Assembly: GCA_041687335.1 (NCBI GenBank)
Contig: JAWLCE010000004.1
Coordinates: forward strand, 104,607 to 168,606
Direction: 5' to 3'
From: JAJFUE01 sp041687335
GTDB taxonomy: Bacteria; Sumerlaeota; Sumerlaeia; MVZB01
Length of the DNA stretch: 64,000 nt
Below, one piece after another: positions 35,775 through 44,805 of the stretch; the stretch's first letter is position 1, and the number at the start of each line of letters is the position of its first letter. The translations under genes were made by a program, and so were the position numbers. A model generated the notes under the pieces. It was not told the DNA's origin, searched no databases, and saw only the letters and a list, made by a program, of their open reading frames with translations.

Positions 35775-36965
35775 ATGGCCCAAGGACACTTTCCTTTGCC
35801 GCACCAGTTCAAGACCGATCAGCCCATGGCGCCGCCGCCGGCCCCGCGCCACCCCCCCCTGCCCGCCCGCGTGGCGCTAGTCCACGACTGGCTGCTGGGT
35901 ATGCGTGGTGGCGAATGGGTGCTCCAGGCGCTTCTTGAGCTCTTTCCGCTGGCGCCGGTCCACACTTTATTTTATCGCCCGGAGCGCCTGACGGACGCCA
36001 TCAATCGCTCCTCCATTCGTCCCTCCTCCCTCAGTGGACTGCCGCGGGTGGAGCGCTTTTATCGCTGGTTGTTGCCGGCGCTGCCGCGTGCGGTGGAGTC
36101 GCTCAGGCTCGATCCCGATCGCCAGCTGGTGCTGACCACCAGCCATTGCGTGGCCCATGGGGTGCGCGCGCCGGCAGGGGCTCTGCACATCAATTATTAC
36201 TTCAGCCCGATGCGCTATCTCTACGACCAGCGCGAGGTCTACAGCCGGCGCGGCGGGCTGGTGGGCGCCGGGCTGGGCCTGTTCGGCGATCGCCTGCGCC
36301 GCTGGGATCAAGCCGCCGCCCGCCGTGCCGATCACGCCTGGGCGATCTCGCATTTTGTCGCCCGCCGCATCCGCGAGGTCTACGACCTCCCGGCGCGCGT
36401 CATTTATCCCCCCGTGCGCGAGCAGGTCTTCATGCCGCCCCCGGCGGGCGCGCGCCGCGTTGAGGAGTACCTCCTCGTTTCGGCCCTGGTGCCCTACAAG
36501 CGCGTCGAGCTGGCGATCGCGGCGGCCAATCGGCTGGCCTTGCCGCTGTGTGTGGTGGGCGGCGGCCCGCTCCTCGGCGAGCTGCGCCGGCTGGCCGGCC
36601 CCACCGTGCGCGTCGTCGGCGCCGTCTCCGAGGCTCGGCTGATCGAGTATTACCAGACGCGCCGCGCACTCATCTATGCCGCCGAGGAGGATTTCGGCAT
36701 CGTCCCGCTTGAGGCGATGGCCTGCGGCATGCCGGTGTTGGCGCTCGGGTCGGGCGGGGTGCTAGAAACCGTGCAAAGTGGCATCACGGGTGCATTTTTT
36801 GAGCAGCCCACCGAGGATTGTCTCTGTGCCGCACTCGAGCGCTTTATTCCGGAGAATGTTGACCCCTCCGCCTGCCGCGCCCGCGCCGAGCAGTTCGGAC
36901 AGCAGCGTTTCCTCGATGAAATCGCCGCCGGCGTTCGTGAGACGCTAGCGGGCGGCGCATCTTGA
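35775..36965 (+). CDS. Glycosyltransferase family 4
   Basis: A 396-residue GT-B enzyme. VALVHDWLLGMRGGEWVLQA is the N-terminal glycine loop seen in mannosyl- and other GT4 enzymes (WbaZ-like). The C-terminal half contains VSALVPYKRVELAIAAANRL and EEDFGIVPLEAMACGMPV, the E-x7-E nucleotide-sugar site. It probably acts in surface polysaccharide synthesis. The ATG at 35775 lacks a clear Shine-Dalgarno; an in-frame ATG at 35826 would remove a non-conserved proline-rich leader. Divergent from the large kinase. Confidence 0.88.
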   Translation: MAQGHFPLPHQFKTDQPMAPPPAPRHPPLPARVALVHDWLLGMRGGEWVLQALLELFPLAPVHTLFYRPERLTDAINRSSIRPSSLSGLPRVERFYRWLLPALPRAVESLRLDPDRQLVLTTSHCVAHGVRAPAGALHINYYFSPMRYLYDQREVYSRRGGLVGAGLGLFGDRLRRWDQAAARRADHAWAISHFVARRIREVYDLPARVIYPPVREQVFMPPPAGARRVEEYLLVSALVPYKRVELAIAAANRLALPLCVVGGGPLLGELRRLAGPTVRVVGAVSEARLIEYYQTRRALIYAAEEDFGIVPLEAMACGMPVLALGSGGVLETVQSGITGAFFEQPTEDCLCAALERFIPENVDPSACRARAEQFGQQRFLDEIAAGVRETLAGGAS

Positions 36966-37134
36966 CCCCATTAGGAGTCCGAAGTGGGGTCTTCGGCCCG
37001 ACCTGACCTCCAGAGTCGGCTCGGGCGACTGAAATTTTTCTGTGGTTGCATCATCGGCCCGTCATCTTGGTTCCAGCAGAATGGGGCCGCTTCTTACCGG
37101 AAGCTGAGCATTCCACTTTGAAAGGAGACCGGAG

Positions 37135-37677
37135 ATGAAGAGATCAACGCTGACAGCGCTCTTGATTGCCTTGATGCTGGCGGCGCTGGCGTTGCCAATC
37201 CTGGCCCAGCAGGCCCGCATCCAGCAGCCTCAGGCTCCGCTGGCCGGAGCCGCCGAAATCGATGATGATGACGATGATGAGGAGCGGATCGAACTGCAGG
37301 CGGCCCCTGCTGCCATCCAGGCCGCCATCCAGCGCATCGTCGGCAACAATATGATCGTCGAAATCACCCGCGAGCGGGAAGACGGGGTGACTGAATACGA
37401 AGTGGAGTTCATGACGGTTGCCGGCCCGCAATCGGCCTCGCTGTCCGAGGCCGGGGATCTGCTTGAGCTAGAGCAGGAAGTCACTGCCGATGCCCTGCCC
37501 GCCGCCGTCCGCCAGAAGCTGGCGCAAGGCTTTGCCGGCGCATCGATCCAAGAAGCCGAACTGGTCCAGAAGGTCTTCTATGAGATTGAGCTGACTGAGG
37601 CTGGTCGGACCCGTGAAATCAAGATTGACGCCGCCGGCCGTCTGATGGATGACGATGATGACGACGACGACCGCTGA
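37135..37677 (+). CDS. Secreted PepSY-like protein with aspartate runs
   Basis: A 180-residue exported protein: signal peptide to about residue 24 (LIALMLAALALPILAQQ). The mature part has two PepSY-like (DUF2874-type) halves: IQAAIQRIVGNNMIVEITRE with VTEYEVEF, and VRQKLAQGFAGASIQEAELV with FYEIELTEAGRTREIKID. Six Asp residues follow the signal region and eight Asp residues precede the final Arg, so both ends are strongly acidic, suggesting cation binding. AAAGGAGA precedes the ATG. The next two genes form a two-component system, for which this may be a periplasmic sensor accessory. Confidence 0.75.
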   Translation: MKRSTLTALLIALMLAALALPILAQQARIQQPQAPLAGAAEIDDDDDDEERIELQAAPAAIQAAIQRIVGNNMIVEITREREDGVTEYEVEFMTVAGPQSASLSEAGDLLELEQEVTADALPAAVRQKLAQGFAGASIQEAELVQKVFYEIELTEAGRTREIKIDAAGRLMDDDDDDDDR

Positions 37678-37765
37678 CCCGCGATCCTGATCCCGCCGGC
37701 GGGGGCCGGGGCCGTGCCGGAACGGCGCCGGTTCCCGCTGGCCGCAGGGTGAGGCACCCCATCCT

Positions 37766-38461
37766 ATGAAGCTGCTCCTGATCGAGGATTCTCGTCGCCT
37801 GCGCCAGTCCCTGGCCGAGGGATTGCGCAAATCCGGCTATGCGGTGGACCTGGCCGCCGATGGCGAGGAGGGCCTCTGGCGTGCCGAGGGGGGTGGCTAT
37901 GAGGTCATCGTGCTGGACCTGATGCTGCCCAAGCTGGATGGCCTGAGCCTGCTGCGTCGCCTGCGGGCCGCCGGCGATCCCACCCATGTGTTGATCCTCA
38001 CCGCGCGCGACACGGTCGAGGATCGTGTGCGCGGGCTGGAAGCGGGCGCTGATGATTACCTTATCAAGCCCTTTGCCCTCAGCGAGCTGCTGGCCCGCAT
38101 CCAGGCGCTGGTGCGCCGTGCCTCCGGGGTCAAGTCGCCGCTGATTCAGGTTGGCGGCTTGAGCATCGACACGACGGCCCGGCGGGTCAGCCGCGAGGGC
38201 ATCACCATCGATCTGACCGCGCGAGAATATGCCCTGCTCGAGTTGCTCGTGATGCGTCGGGGGCAGCTCGTGACGCGAGCGCAGATCGAGCACCACATCT
38301 ATGACGAGCGGGTCGAACCCAGCAGCAACGTTGTCGAGGCGGCCGTTTATGCGCTGCGGCGCAAGCTGGAGCGGCCGGGGAATTTATTGATCCGCACCCG
38401 CCGCGGCCAGGGTTACATCATCGAGGAGGCCGTGTCATCCAATCCATCCGCCGCTCTCTGA
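37766..38461 (+). CDS. OmpR/PhoB-family response regulator
   Basis: A 231-residue regulator. The receiver domain (1-115) has the phosphoacceptor D51 (VIVLDLMLPKLDG), acidic pocket residues near 7-8 and K101 (YLIKPFA). The C-terminal winged helix (about 130-222) shows LTAREYALLELLVMRRGQLV and the LIRTRRGQGYII wing. It is the DNA-binding partner of the histidine kinase encoded next, whose start overlaps this stop by one base (TGATG). Its target may be the upstream PepSY-like gene. Confidence 0.95.
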   Translation: MKLLLIEDSRRLRQSLAEGLRKSGYAVDLAADGEEGLWRAEGGGYEVIVLDLMLPKLDGLSLLRRLRAAGDPTHVLILTARDTVEDRVRGLEAGADDYLIKPFALSELLARIQALVRRASGVKSPLIQVGGLSIDTTARRVSREGITIDLTAREYALLELLVMRRGQLVTRAQIEHHIYDERVEPSSNVVEAAVYALRRKLERPGNLLIRTRRGQGYIIEEAVSSNPSAAL

Positions 38462-39879
38462 TGCTGGGCCTGCCCGCTGGCCTGACGCTGCTGGTGCTCC
38501 TCAGTGGCGCGGCTCTCTATGCACTGGTCCACCGGGTGTTGGTGGGTCAGTTCGACCAGTTGCTCGAATCTCGGGCGCGTGGGCTGACCGTGCTGGTCGA
38601 ATGGGATGATGACCTGGTTGATTTGGATGATCTACTGGCGCTGCCTGGGTCCGGCGCCGGCCACGACGGCAACTGCTTTGAGCTGCGTGCGGCGGACGGG
38701 CAGCTCCTGCTGGCCTCGGGGGTGCCGGACGGCCAGACGTTGCAGCAGCCCACCCAGGCCGATGGCTATTGGAACCTGACCCTGGCCGATGGCCGGCGAG
38801 CGCGCGCCCTGCAATGGTCCTTTCAGGCCCGCGAGGATGATGCCAGACTGCCCCCCGCCGCACCGCGTCCCGAGATGGCCCTGACCTATGCCGCCTCGCG
38901 CGTCGAGTTGGACCGTCAGCTCAGGGTGCTGGCTCTCGCCTTGGGAGCCTTTTGCCTCCTGCTCCCACCCGGACTGACCGCGATGGTCTGGGCCCAGGCA
39001 CGGCGCGGGCTGCGTCCGCTGGACCAGCTGGCGGCGGCCGCCGCCGCGATCGACCCGGCCCACCTGGACCGTCGCTTCGCGGACGAGGGCCTGCCCGCCG
39101 AGCTGCGGCCGATCGCCGCTGCCCTCAACAGCCTGCTTGATCGGCTGCAGCGGGCATTCACCCGCGAGCGCCGTTTTACCGCCGATATCGCCCACGAGCT
39201 TCGCACACCGATTGCCGAACTGCGGACGATGACGGAGGTGGCGCTGCTCGAACCGGCTGGTGTCGCCATGCCCCCGCCCGACCTGCTGATCGACATCCTC
39301 GAGTTGTCGCTCCAAATGGACCGGCTCGTGAGTTCACTACTGACGCTGGCCCGCAACGAGGCGGGGCTCGAGCCGGCCCGCCGCCGCCCGGTTGACCCGG
39401 TCGAGTTGGCGCGCGCCCAATGGAACGCCCGTGTGGCGCGCGCTCGTGAGCGCTCACTTACCTTGAATTGGAACATCGAGGCGCCGGTCCTGCTGCACGC
39501 CGATCCCGACATGCTGGCCATGGCGCTCGGCATCCTGTTCGACAACGCGATTGATCATGCGCCGGCGGGGGATCATCTCCGGCTGACCTTGACCAGCCGC
39601 GATGGCCTGACGCGGCTGAGCCTGACCAATACCAATCCCGGACTCCAGCCCGAGGATGTGGCCCAGATGTTCGAGCCGTTCTGGCAGAAGGACCCCTCCC
39701 GTGGCGATGGCGCGCACAGCGGCATCGGTTTGGCCCTGCTGGCGGCGCTTTGCCGGCCACTGGCCCTCGGCTGCACCGCCAGACTCGACGCCGACGGCCG
39801 GCTCGTCATCGAACTCTGCCAGGCCACCGATGTAGCCGCACTGGTTGCCCCGGCCACTCCGCAGCAAATTTCGTTGTAA
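38461..39879 (+). CDS. Sensor histidine kinase (QseC/PhoQ-like layout)
   Basis: A 472-residue inner-membrane kinase: TM helices about 5-25 and 155-178 flank a periplasmic loop of about 125 residues. A HAMP-like segment follows, then the dimerisation helix with phospho-His H245 (FTADIAHELRTPIAEL) and the ATPase domain with FDNAIDHAPAG (N box) and HSGIGLALLAAL (G box). The ATG at 38461 overlaps the regulator stop. The frame upstream reads R-V-I-Q-S-I-R-R-S-L, which looks like a usual cytoplasmic leader but has no standard start codon, so the true start is slightly uncertain. Confidence 0.93.
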   Translation: MLGLPAGLTLLVLLSGAALYALVHRVLVGQFDQLLESRARGLTVLVEWDDDLVDLDDLLALPGSGAGHDGNCFELRAADGQLLLASGVPDGQTLQQPTQADGYWNLTLADGRRARALQWSFQAREDDARLPPAAPRPEMALTYAASRVELDRQLRVLALALGAFCLLLPPGLTAMVWAQARRGLRPLDQLAAAAAAIDPAHLDRRFADEGLPAELRPIAAALNSLLDRLQRAFTRERRFTADIAHELRTPIAELRTMTEVALLEPAGVAMPPPDLLIDILELSLQMDRLVSSLLTLARNEAGLEPARRRPVDPVELARAQWNARVARARERSLTLNWNIEAPVLLHADPDMLAMALGILFDNAIDHAPAGDHLRLTLTSRDGLTRLSLTNTNPGLQPEDVAQMFEPFWQKDPSRGDGAHSGIGLALLAALCRPLALGCTARLDADGRLVIELCQATDVAALVAPATPQQISL

Positions 39880-39971
39880 AGCCTGCATAGGGTGATAGTG
39901 TGGAATACCGCCCCAATCCGGCTCGCCCCCACGCGAGCTAAATTCAATCGTGACCCAACCGGAGGCGATCC

Positions 39972-41159
39972 ATGAGACGGCAAATGTTCATTGGGCTGCT
40001 CCTGCTGGCGCTGGCTATTCCCCCGGCGTTGGCTTGGGATGAGCTGGCGGCAATCGAGCGCGAGCGCATCCTGGCGCGCGCCGAGGCGTTCCTGTCCGAG
40101 CAGCCCCAGACTGTCGTTCATTTCAGCTGTGAGCGCAGTGCCGGCGGCCGCCATGACTTTTACTCCGAGGGCGACTACTGGTGGCCAGATCCGGCCAACC
40201 CCGCCGGCCCCTACATCCGTCGCGACGGCGAGACCAACCCCGAGAATTTCGTGGCCCATCGTGAGGCGATGATGCGACTGGCCGACATCGTCGGGGCGAC
40301 CACCTCGGCCTGGCTGCTGACCGGCGAGCAGCGTTATGCCGAGCATGCCGTCAGCCATCTCAAGGCTTGGTTCGTCGAGCCCGAGACGATGATGAACCCC
40401 CGGCTCGAATTCGCACAGGCGATTCAGGGCCGCTATACCGGGCGCGGCATCGGCATCATCGACACCCTGCACCTGGTCGAGGTGGCCCGTGCGACGGAGC
40501 TGCTGGCCGCCTCGCCGGCGTTGGCGCCGTATGATGCCGCCGCCATCCGCGGCTGGTTCTCTGCCTACCTGAGCTGGCTTCAGCACCACCCTTACGGACA
40601 GGCCGAACGCATTCATCCCAACAACCACGGGGTCTGCTGGTCGGTGCAGGCGGCGGTCTTCGGCCAGTTGGTCGGCGACGATGAAATCCTCACCTGGACG
40701 CGCGAACAGTTCAAGGAAGTCTACATTGGAATGATGAATGAGCAGGGGGGCTTCACAGCGGAATTGGCCCGCACGAAACCCTACGGCTATTCGCTTTTCA
40801 TGGTCGATGCGATGGCCACCCTCGCCTGGGTGGCCTCCACGCCCGAGGAGAACCTGTTTGCCTGGCGCCGGCCCGATGGCCGGTCTCTGGCGCTGAGCCT
40901 TGATTTCATCCATCCCTACATCGTGGACAAGGCCGGCTGGCCCTACGGACGCGATGTCATGTATTGGGAGGACTGGCCGGCGCGTCATCCGGCACTGCTC
41001 TTTGGCGGCCTTGCGCTGGGCCGAGCTGACTATCTGAACACCTGGCGCGCCCTGCCGACCGACTCCTCCGTCGCCGAGGTCCGACGCAATCTCCCCATCC
41101 GCCACCCCTTGCTCTGGATCAACCCTGACGGCCGGCCCCGTAGGGTCCGTGAAAATTAA
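39972..41159 (+). CDS. Secreted alginate lyase-like enzyme (PL5 family fold)
   Basis: A 395-residue protein with a cleavable signal peptide (MFIGLLLLALAIPPALA). The mature all-alpha domain has FYSEGDYWWPDPANPAGPYI, then NPRLEFAQAIQGRYTGRGIG and NNHGVCW (217-223). The Asn-Asn-His-Gly/Ser motif is the alginate lyase (Pfam Alginate_lyase, PL5-like) active-site block. Substrate could be alginate or another uronic-acid polymer. GGAGG precedes the ATG. It follows a two-component system and precedes two secreted beta-helix proteins, suggesting a polysaccharide-use or surface-remodelling locus. Confidence 0.85.
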   Translation: MRRQMFIGLLLLALAIPPALAWDELAAIERERILARAEAFLSEQPQTVVHFSCERSAGGRHDFYSEGDYWWPDPANPAGPYIRRDGETNPENFVAHREAMMRLADIVGATTSAWLLTGEQRYAEHAVSHLKAWFVEPETMMNPRLEFAQAIQGRYTGRGIGIIDTLHLVEVARATELLAASPALAPYDAAAIRGWFSAYLSWLQHHPYGQAERIHPNNHGVCWSVQAAVFGQLVGDDEILTWTREQFKEVYIGMMNEQGGFTAELARTKPYGYSLFMVDAMATLAWVASTPEENLFAWRRPDGRSLALSLDFIHPYIVDKAGWPYGRDVMYWEDWPARHPALLFGGLALGRADYLNTWRALPTDSSVAEVRRNLPIRHPLLWINPDGRPRRVREN

Positions 41160-41316
41160 GACATATATGTGCGAAATAGGGTTATGGATGCGAATATCGT
41201 GCATGTCCTGTCATAGGAAAGCACATCGCGTCGCCATTGCTTGCCGCCCCAAACGCCACTAACCTTCCCGATTACATCCCATTGGGGACCAAACTATCAC
41301 ATAAGGAGAATGAACC

Positions 41317-42663
41317 ATGAAAAAGCAATTTTTGCTTTTGGCCCTCGGTGTGCTGGCGTTGCAATTTGGCAATTCTGCAGCCGCGGCCGAAATCCTGGTG
41401 CCGGCACACTGGAATACTATCACCAGTGCGGTTGCGGCGGCGGCTCCCGGCGACACGGTCAAGGTGACGACCGCTGGCCCCTTTGCGGAATCAATTACCA
41501 TCGATAAACCGATTTATCTGGTGGCCTCCTCGGGCGTCAACCCGGTTTTGTCCGGCGATCCATTGACCAGCCAGTCTTTCGTGGTGCGTTCAGTGGAAGG
41601 CGCCGCGGGTGCGAAAATCGGTAGCATCGAGGGTGGCCAGTTCATCATCGACAGCGCAGGCCCCACGCTGCGGGCTGACGGCCTGCGGCTCGAGCATCTC
41701 ACGGGCATGGTCATCTTTGAGAACTTCAAGGTCAACAATGGCACCCCCTCCACGACCCGTGGGGTCCATCTGGCCAATGATGGTGATGGGCGTTTCCGGT
41801 TCATCGAAGTCATCGGCACCGGCGAGGGTATCCGCAGCTACCGGGATATGCCCGCCTCGGCCACCTTCATCGTCGAGTACTCGAGCTTCACCCAGATCCG
41901 TGGCCGCTCGCCGCTCTACATGCGCGCGCCGAACCTGAACTCGGCCACCTATCACTTCCGCAATGTGATCTTCAGTTCTCTTGCCGGCGATGACCCTGCG
42001 GGGACTGGCCGCGAGGCTCTCTCGATCTACAACGGCTCCAATGGCATCATCAATTTCGAACGTTGCTGGATCCGGACCAACCCGGCAACCGCCACCGGCC
42101 AGTGGATCACGGTTGAGCACCGCCCGCGCGATCCATCCACGGAGGCTCGCCCGACGGTCTCCTACAGCCGCTGCGCCATCGAAAATGTCAGCCCCACCAG
42201 CCGGCCCTTCCAGCTGCGCAGCCGCAACACCAATGACATCATCATCAACGTCGACCATTGCGACTTCTATCAGGGCGGCGCCAGCACCATCCCCGCCATC
42301 TACCTCGGGTCCCGGGCGACGGGCTCGGAGGCGGCCAATCGCCAGATCTCGTTTACCAATATCAACATCGTCAGCGAAAGCGGCAGCGCGTTCATCAATC
42401 TGGAAACGGCCAATGACAACGTGGTCATGAGTCATGTCAATGCCCACGTCGCCGCCACGGTCCCCTTCGAAAATATCGTTCCCACCAACGTGGTCGGGCC
42501 CATCCTGCCCGATTACGTGAATCGTGTTGCCGGCAACTACAAATACACCAATGCAACACTATTGGTGGCCGACGACAAGGGCGGCCCGATCGGCTCGTTC
42601 CTCGATGCGGGCGAGCTGATGACGGTGATCCCCAGCAGTGCCCGTCACTGGTCACTTTACTAA
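41317..42663 (+). CDS. Secreted right-handed beta-helix protein, paralogue 1
   Basis: A 448-residue protein with a signal peptide ending at about AAAA (residue 24). The mature start ILVPAHWNTITSAVAAAAPG, with GDTV and ESITIDKPIYLVA, is the entry strand of pectin-lyase-like beta helices. Parallel-strand repeats continue to about 370. It ends in the six residues RHWSLY, shared with the next gene. AAGGAG lies eight bases before the ATG. No catalytic triad of a known lyase family is evident; it could be an adhesin, sheath protein or lyase. A strong terminator follows. Confidence 0.8.
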   Translation: MKKQFLLLALGVLALQFGNSAAAAEILVPAHWNTITSAVAAAAPGDTVKVTTAGPFAESITIDKPIYLVASSGVNPVLSGDPLTSQSFVVRSVEGAAGAKIGSIEGGQFIIDSAGPTLRADGLRLEHLTGMVIFENFKVNNGTPSTTRGVHLANDGDGRFRFIEVIGTGEGIRSYRDMPASATFIVEYSSFTQIRGRSPLYMRAPNLNSATYHFRNVIFSSLAGDDPAGTGREALSIYNGSNGIINFERCWIRTNPATATGQWITVEHRPRDPSTEARPTVSYSRCAIENVSPTSRPFQLRSRNTNDIIINVDHCDFYQGGASTIPAIYLGSRATGSEAANRQISFTNINIVSESGSAFINLETANDNVVMSHVNAHVAATVPFENIVPTNVVGPILPDYVNRVAGNYKYTNATLLVADDKGGPIGSFLDAGELMTVIPSSARHWSLY

Positions 42664-42694
42664 ATATAAACACGACCGACTGGACTGTTACTTC

Positions 42695-42734
42695 CGGCCC
42701 TTCCCCATCATCGGGGGAGGGCCGATTTTCTTTT
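42695..42734 (+). terminator. Rho-independent terminator after beta-helix gene 1
   Basis: CGGCCCTTCCCC (42695-42706) pairs with GGGGGAGGGCCG (42713-42724) around ATCATC, followed by ATTTTCTTTT. This separates the first beta-helix gene from its paralogue, so each is likely transcribed independently. Confidence 0.9.
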
Positions 42735-42911
42735 GGCGGCCACTCCCACTCAAGGCTTTTAGGCGTTGGTTTGTTATTCGCACCAAAGAATTTTGTTGCA
42801 GGCTGCTTGGCTGGGATCTAGACTCTGAAGCGTAATAAAACAGTTCAGCGCCCCTTTGGTTGGTTTTTTGCATGTTGGGCGCAAATCTTTTTTTCTGAAA
42901 GGACATTGAGT

Positions 42912-44240
42912 ATGAAGACCCATTTCATGTTATTGGCGCTCGCATCGATGTCGCTGATGGCCGCCCCATCCGCCGATGCGGCCGAGATCCTTGTGCCGGC
43001 GAATTGGGACACGATCACCAGTGCCGTCGCCGCGGCCGCCCCTGGTGATACCGTCGTGGTCACCACCGCCGGCCCCTTCGCCGAATCGATTACGATCGAC
43101 AAGCCGATCAATCTGGTCGCCTCGCCCGGGGTGAACCCTCTCCTGACCGGCGATCCCTTCACGAGCCAATCTTACATCCTGCGCACGATCGATGGCGCGG
43201 CCGGGGCGAAAATCGGCAGCATCGACGGCGGGCAGTTTATCATCGAAACCGCCGGCCCAACCGCCCGCGGTGACGGCATTATCACGCAGCATCCCAGCGG
43301 TTTGGTGACCATCGAGAACTTTAAGGTGCTTGACGGGGCCCCCTCCACCTCGCGTGGTGTCAGATTAGATGGTGATGGTGACGGCGTCTTCCGGTTCATC
43401 GAGGTCGTTGGCACCCAGGAAGGCTTCCGCAGCTATCGGGTTCAGCCTGCTTCGACCACAATCAGAGTGGAATACTGCAGCTTCACCAAAATCCGTGGCC
43501 GCTCCCCCCTCTACATGCGTTGCCCCAGCACGGGTCTGAATTCCGCAACCCACATCTTCCGCAACACGATCTTCAGCGCCCTGACCTACGATCAGGGCGG
43601 GCGCGAGGCGCTCTCGATCTATGGCGGCGTGAATGGCCAGATCAGCTTTGAGCGCTGCTGGATCATCATGGAGCCCTATACCGGTACCGCCGGCTGGATG
43701 ACCATCGAGCACCGTACGCGTGACGGCGGTGGCGACTTCATTCCCACGGCGGCCCCGACCGTCAACTACAGCCATTGCGCCATCGAGCACAACAGCCCCA
43801 CCGCGCGCTGCATCCAGTATCGCAGCACGAGCACGGGCATCATCTCCACCATCGATCACTGCGACATCTATCATCAGACTTCAACGGGCGCCGCGATCAT
43901 TGTGGGGACTGGCACCGACCGTCGCATCACCGTCACCAATACGAACATCATCGCTCCCAATGCTCCGGCCTTCCAGGGCACGACCGGCAACACGATGATC
44001 GTCGATCATGTCAACGCCCATGTCGGCGGGGACCCGGCCTTCATCAACGTTGAGCCGACAAACCTGGTCACCCCGTCCATTATGCCCGATTATCTTGATC
44101 AGCCGAACGGCAATTACCGTTACACCAACGCCACCCTGCTGGTTTCCGACTCCCAGGGCGGGCCGATCGGCTCGATGTTCAACTTTGTCGATATCATGGT
44201 TCCGCCGCCCAACCGCGCCCGTCATTGGTCGCTCTACTGA
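42912..44240 (+). CDS. Secreted right-handed beta-helix protein, paralogue 2
   Basis: A 442-residue protein closely similar to the preceding gene along its whole length: signal peptide, ILVPANWDTITSAVAAAAPG, ESITIDKPINLVA, IRGRSPLYMR, NATLLVSDSQGGPIGSMF and the same RHWSLY end. It differs in loop residues and small indels. The ATG at 42912 follows AAAGGA; an in-frame TTG at 42906 is less likely. The pair is a tandem duplication with independent terminator and upstream region. Function is not known. Confidence 0.8.
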   Translation: MKTHFMLLALASMSLMAAPSADAAEILVPANWDTITSAVAAAAPGDTVVVTTAGPFAESITIDKPINLVASPGVNPLLTGDPFTSQSYILRTIDGAAGAKIGSIDGGQFIIETAGPTARGDGIITQHPSGLVTIENFKVLDGAPSTSRGVRLDGDGDGVFRFIEVVGTQEGFRSYRVQPASTTIRVEYCSFTKIRGRSPLYMRCPSTGLNSATHIFRNTIFSALTYDQGGREALSIYGGVNGQISFERCWIIMEPYTGTAGWMTIEHRTRDGGGDFIPTAAPTVNYSHCAIEHNSPTARCIQYRSTSTGIISTIDHCDIYHQTSTGAAIIVGTGTDRRITVTNTNIIAPNAPAFQGTTGNTMIVDHVNAHVGGDPAFINVEPTNLVTPSIMPDYLDQPNGNYRYTNATLLVSDSQGGPIGSMFNFVDIMVPPPNRARHWSLY

Positions 44241-44268
44241 GCCCGGAGGAATCAAAAATGACAGCTTG

Positions 44269-44292
44269 GCCCTCCCCCAACCGGGGGAGGGC
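44269..44292 (+). terminator. Hairpin after beta-helix gene 2
   Basis: GCCCTCCCCC (44269-44278) and GGGGGAGGGC (44283-44292) form a perfect ten-base stem with a four-base loop. The stem sequence is like that after the first paralogue, but only a short T-containing stretch (TCTT) follows, so termination is probably weaker. Confidence 0.6.
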
Positions 44293-44341
44293 TCTTGTCA
44301 ATGGTTCATGGCTCTCTCGCGCTCGCAACCAGCTTGTGCCG

Positions 44342-44366
44342 GTAGGTCGGCTCTTCGAGCCGACAC
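44342..44366. repeat. Dispersed palindromic repeat (family B, copy 1)
   Basis: GTAGGTCGGCTCTTCGAGCC followed by GACAC. The core GTCGGCTC-TT-CGAGCCGAC-type palindrome recurs nearly unchanged at 50181-50205 and 59029-59053. Here a second inverted repeat GTCGG/CCGAC follows within 30 bases. The gap 44241-44597 otherwise holds only a terminator-like hairpin and the rpmF promoter. Confidence 0.8.
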
Positions 44367-44459
44367 TGGAGCCATGTCGGGGGCGAGGACCCGACCTTCC
44401 ACTTCGGCCGTAAAGAGCTTTGATGCGACCGGCGGGGTTCATCGGACCAACATTCACTA

Positions 44460-44487
44460 TTGACTTTCCTCGCCGGGGTCGTAAGAT
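44460..44487 (+). promoter_or_regulatory. Candidate promoter of the rpmF-plsX operon
   Basis: TTGACT (44460-44465), 16-base spacer, TAAGAT (44482-44487). It would give a leader of about 100 bases before rpmF. Confidence 0.55.
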
Positions 44488-44597
44488 GGTTTCTTTCGTG
44501 GGGACCCCGTCCGCGCAGGGGAGGGGTCTGGCGAACAAGCCATCGATCCCATGATTTTTCGGCCCGGCGCCAGCCGGCCGGCCAGGAGAAGAGTTCC

Positions 44598-44783
44598 ATG
44601 CCAGTCCCACGCAGGCGCCGCAGCAAGGCCAAGAAGGGCAGCAACCGCGCCCACAAGCACCTGCATCCCAGCCAGGATCAGGTTTGCCCCAACTGCAAGG
44701 AATCCAAGCTGCCGCACCGGGTGTGCACCTCTTGCGGCCAGTATAACGGCCGGCAGTACCGCGCCACCGTGACCAAGGCCTGA
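44598..44783 (+). CDS. rpmF: Ribosomal protein L32 (bL32)
   Basis: A 61-residue basic protein starting MPVPRRRRSKAKKGSNRAHK, the standard L32 opening, with zinc-ribbon cysteines in VCPNCKE and VCTSCGQYNGR. It is part of the 50S subunit. AGGAGAAG precedes the ATG. The position just before plsX is a widespread bacterial gene order that links ribosome and fatty acid/phospholipid synthesis. Confidence 0.97.
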   Translation: MPVPRRRRSKAKKGSNRAHKHLHPSQDQVCPNCKESKLPHRVCTSCGQYNGRQYRATVTKA

Positions 44784-44805
44784 GCCTGAATCCCCGGAGG
44801 CGCCC

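Noticed and set aside
42638..42906. Small open frames between the beta-helix paralogues
   Set aside because: They overlap a clear terminator and the leader of the second paralogue.
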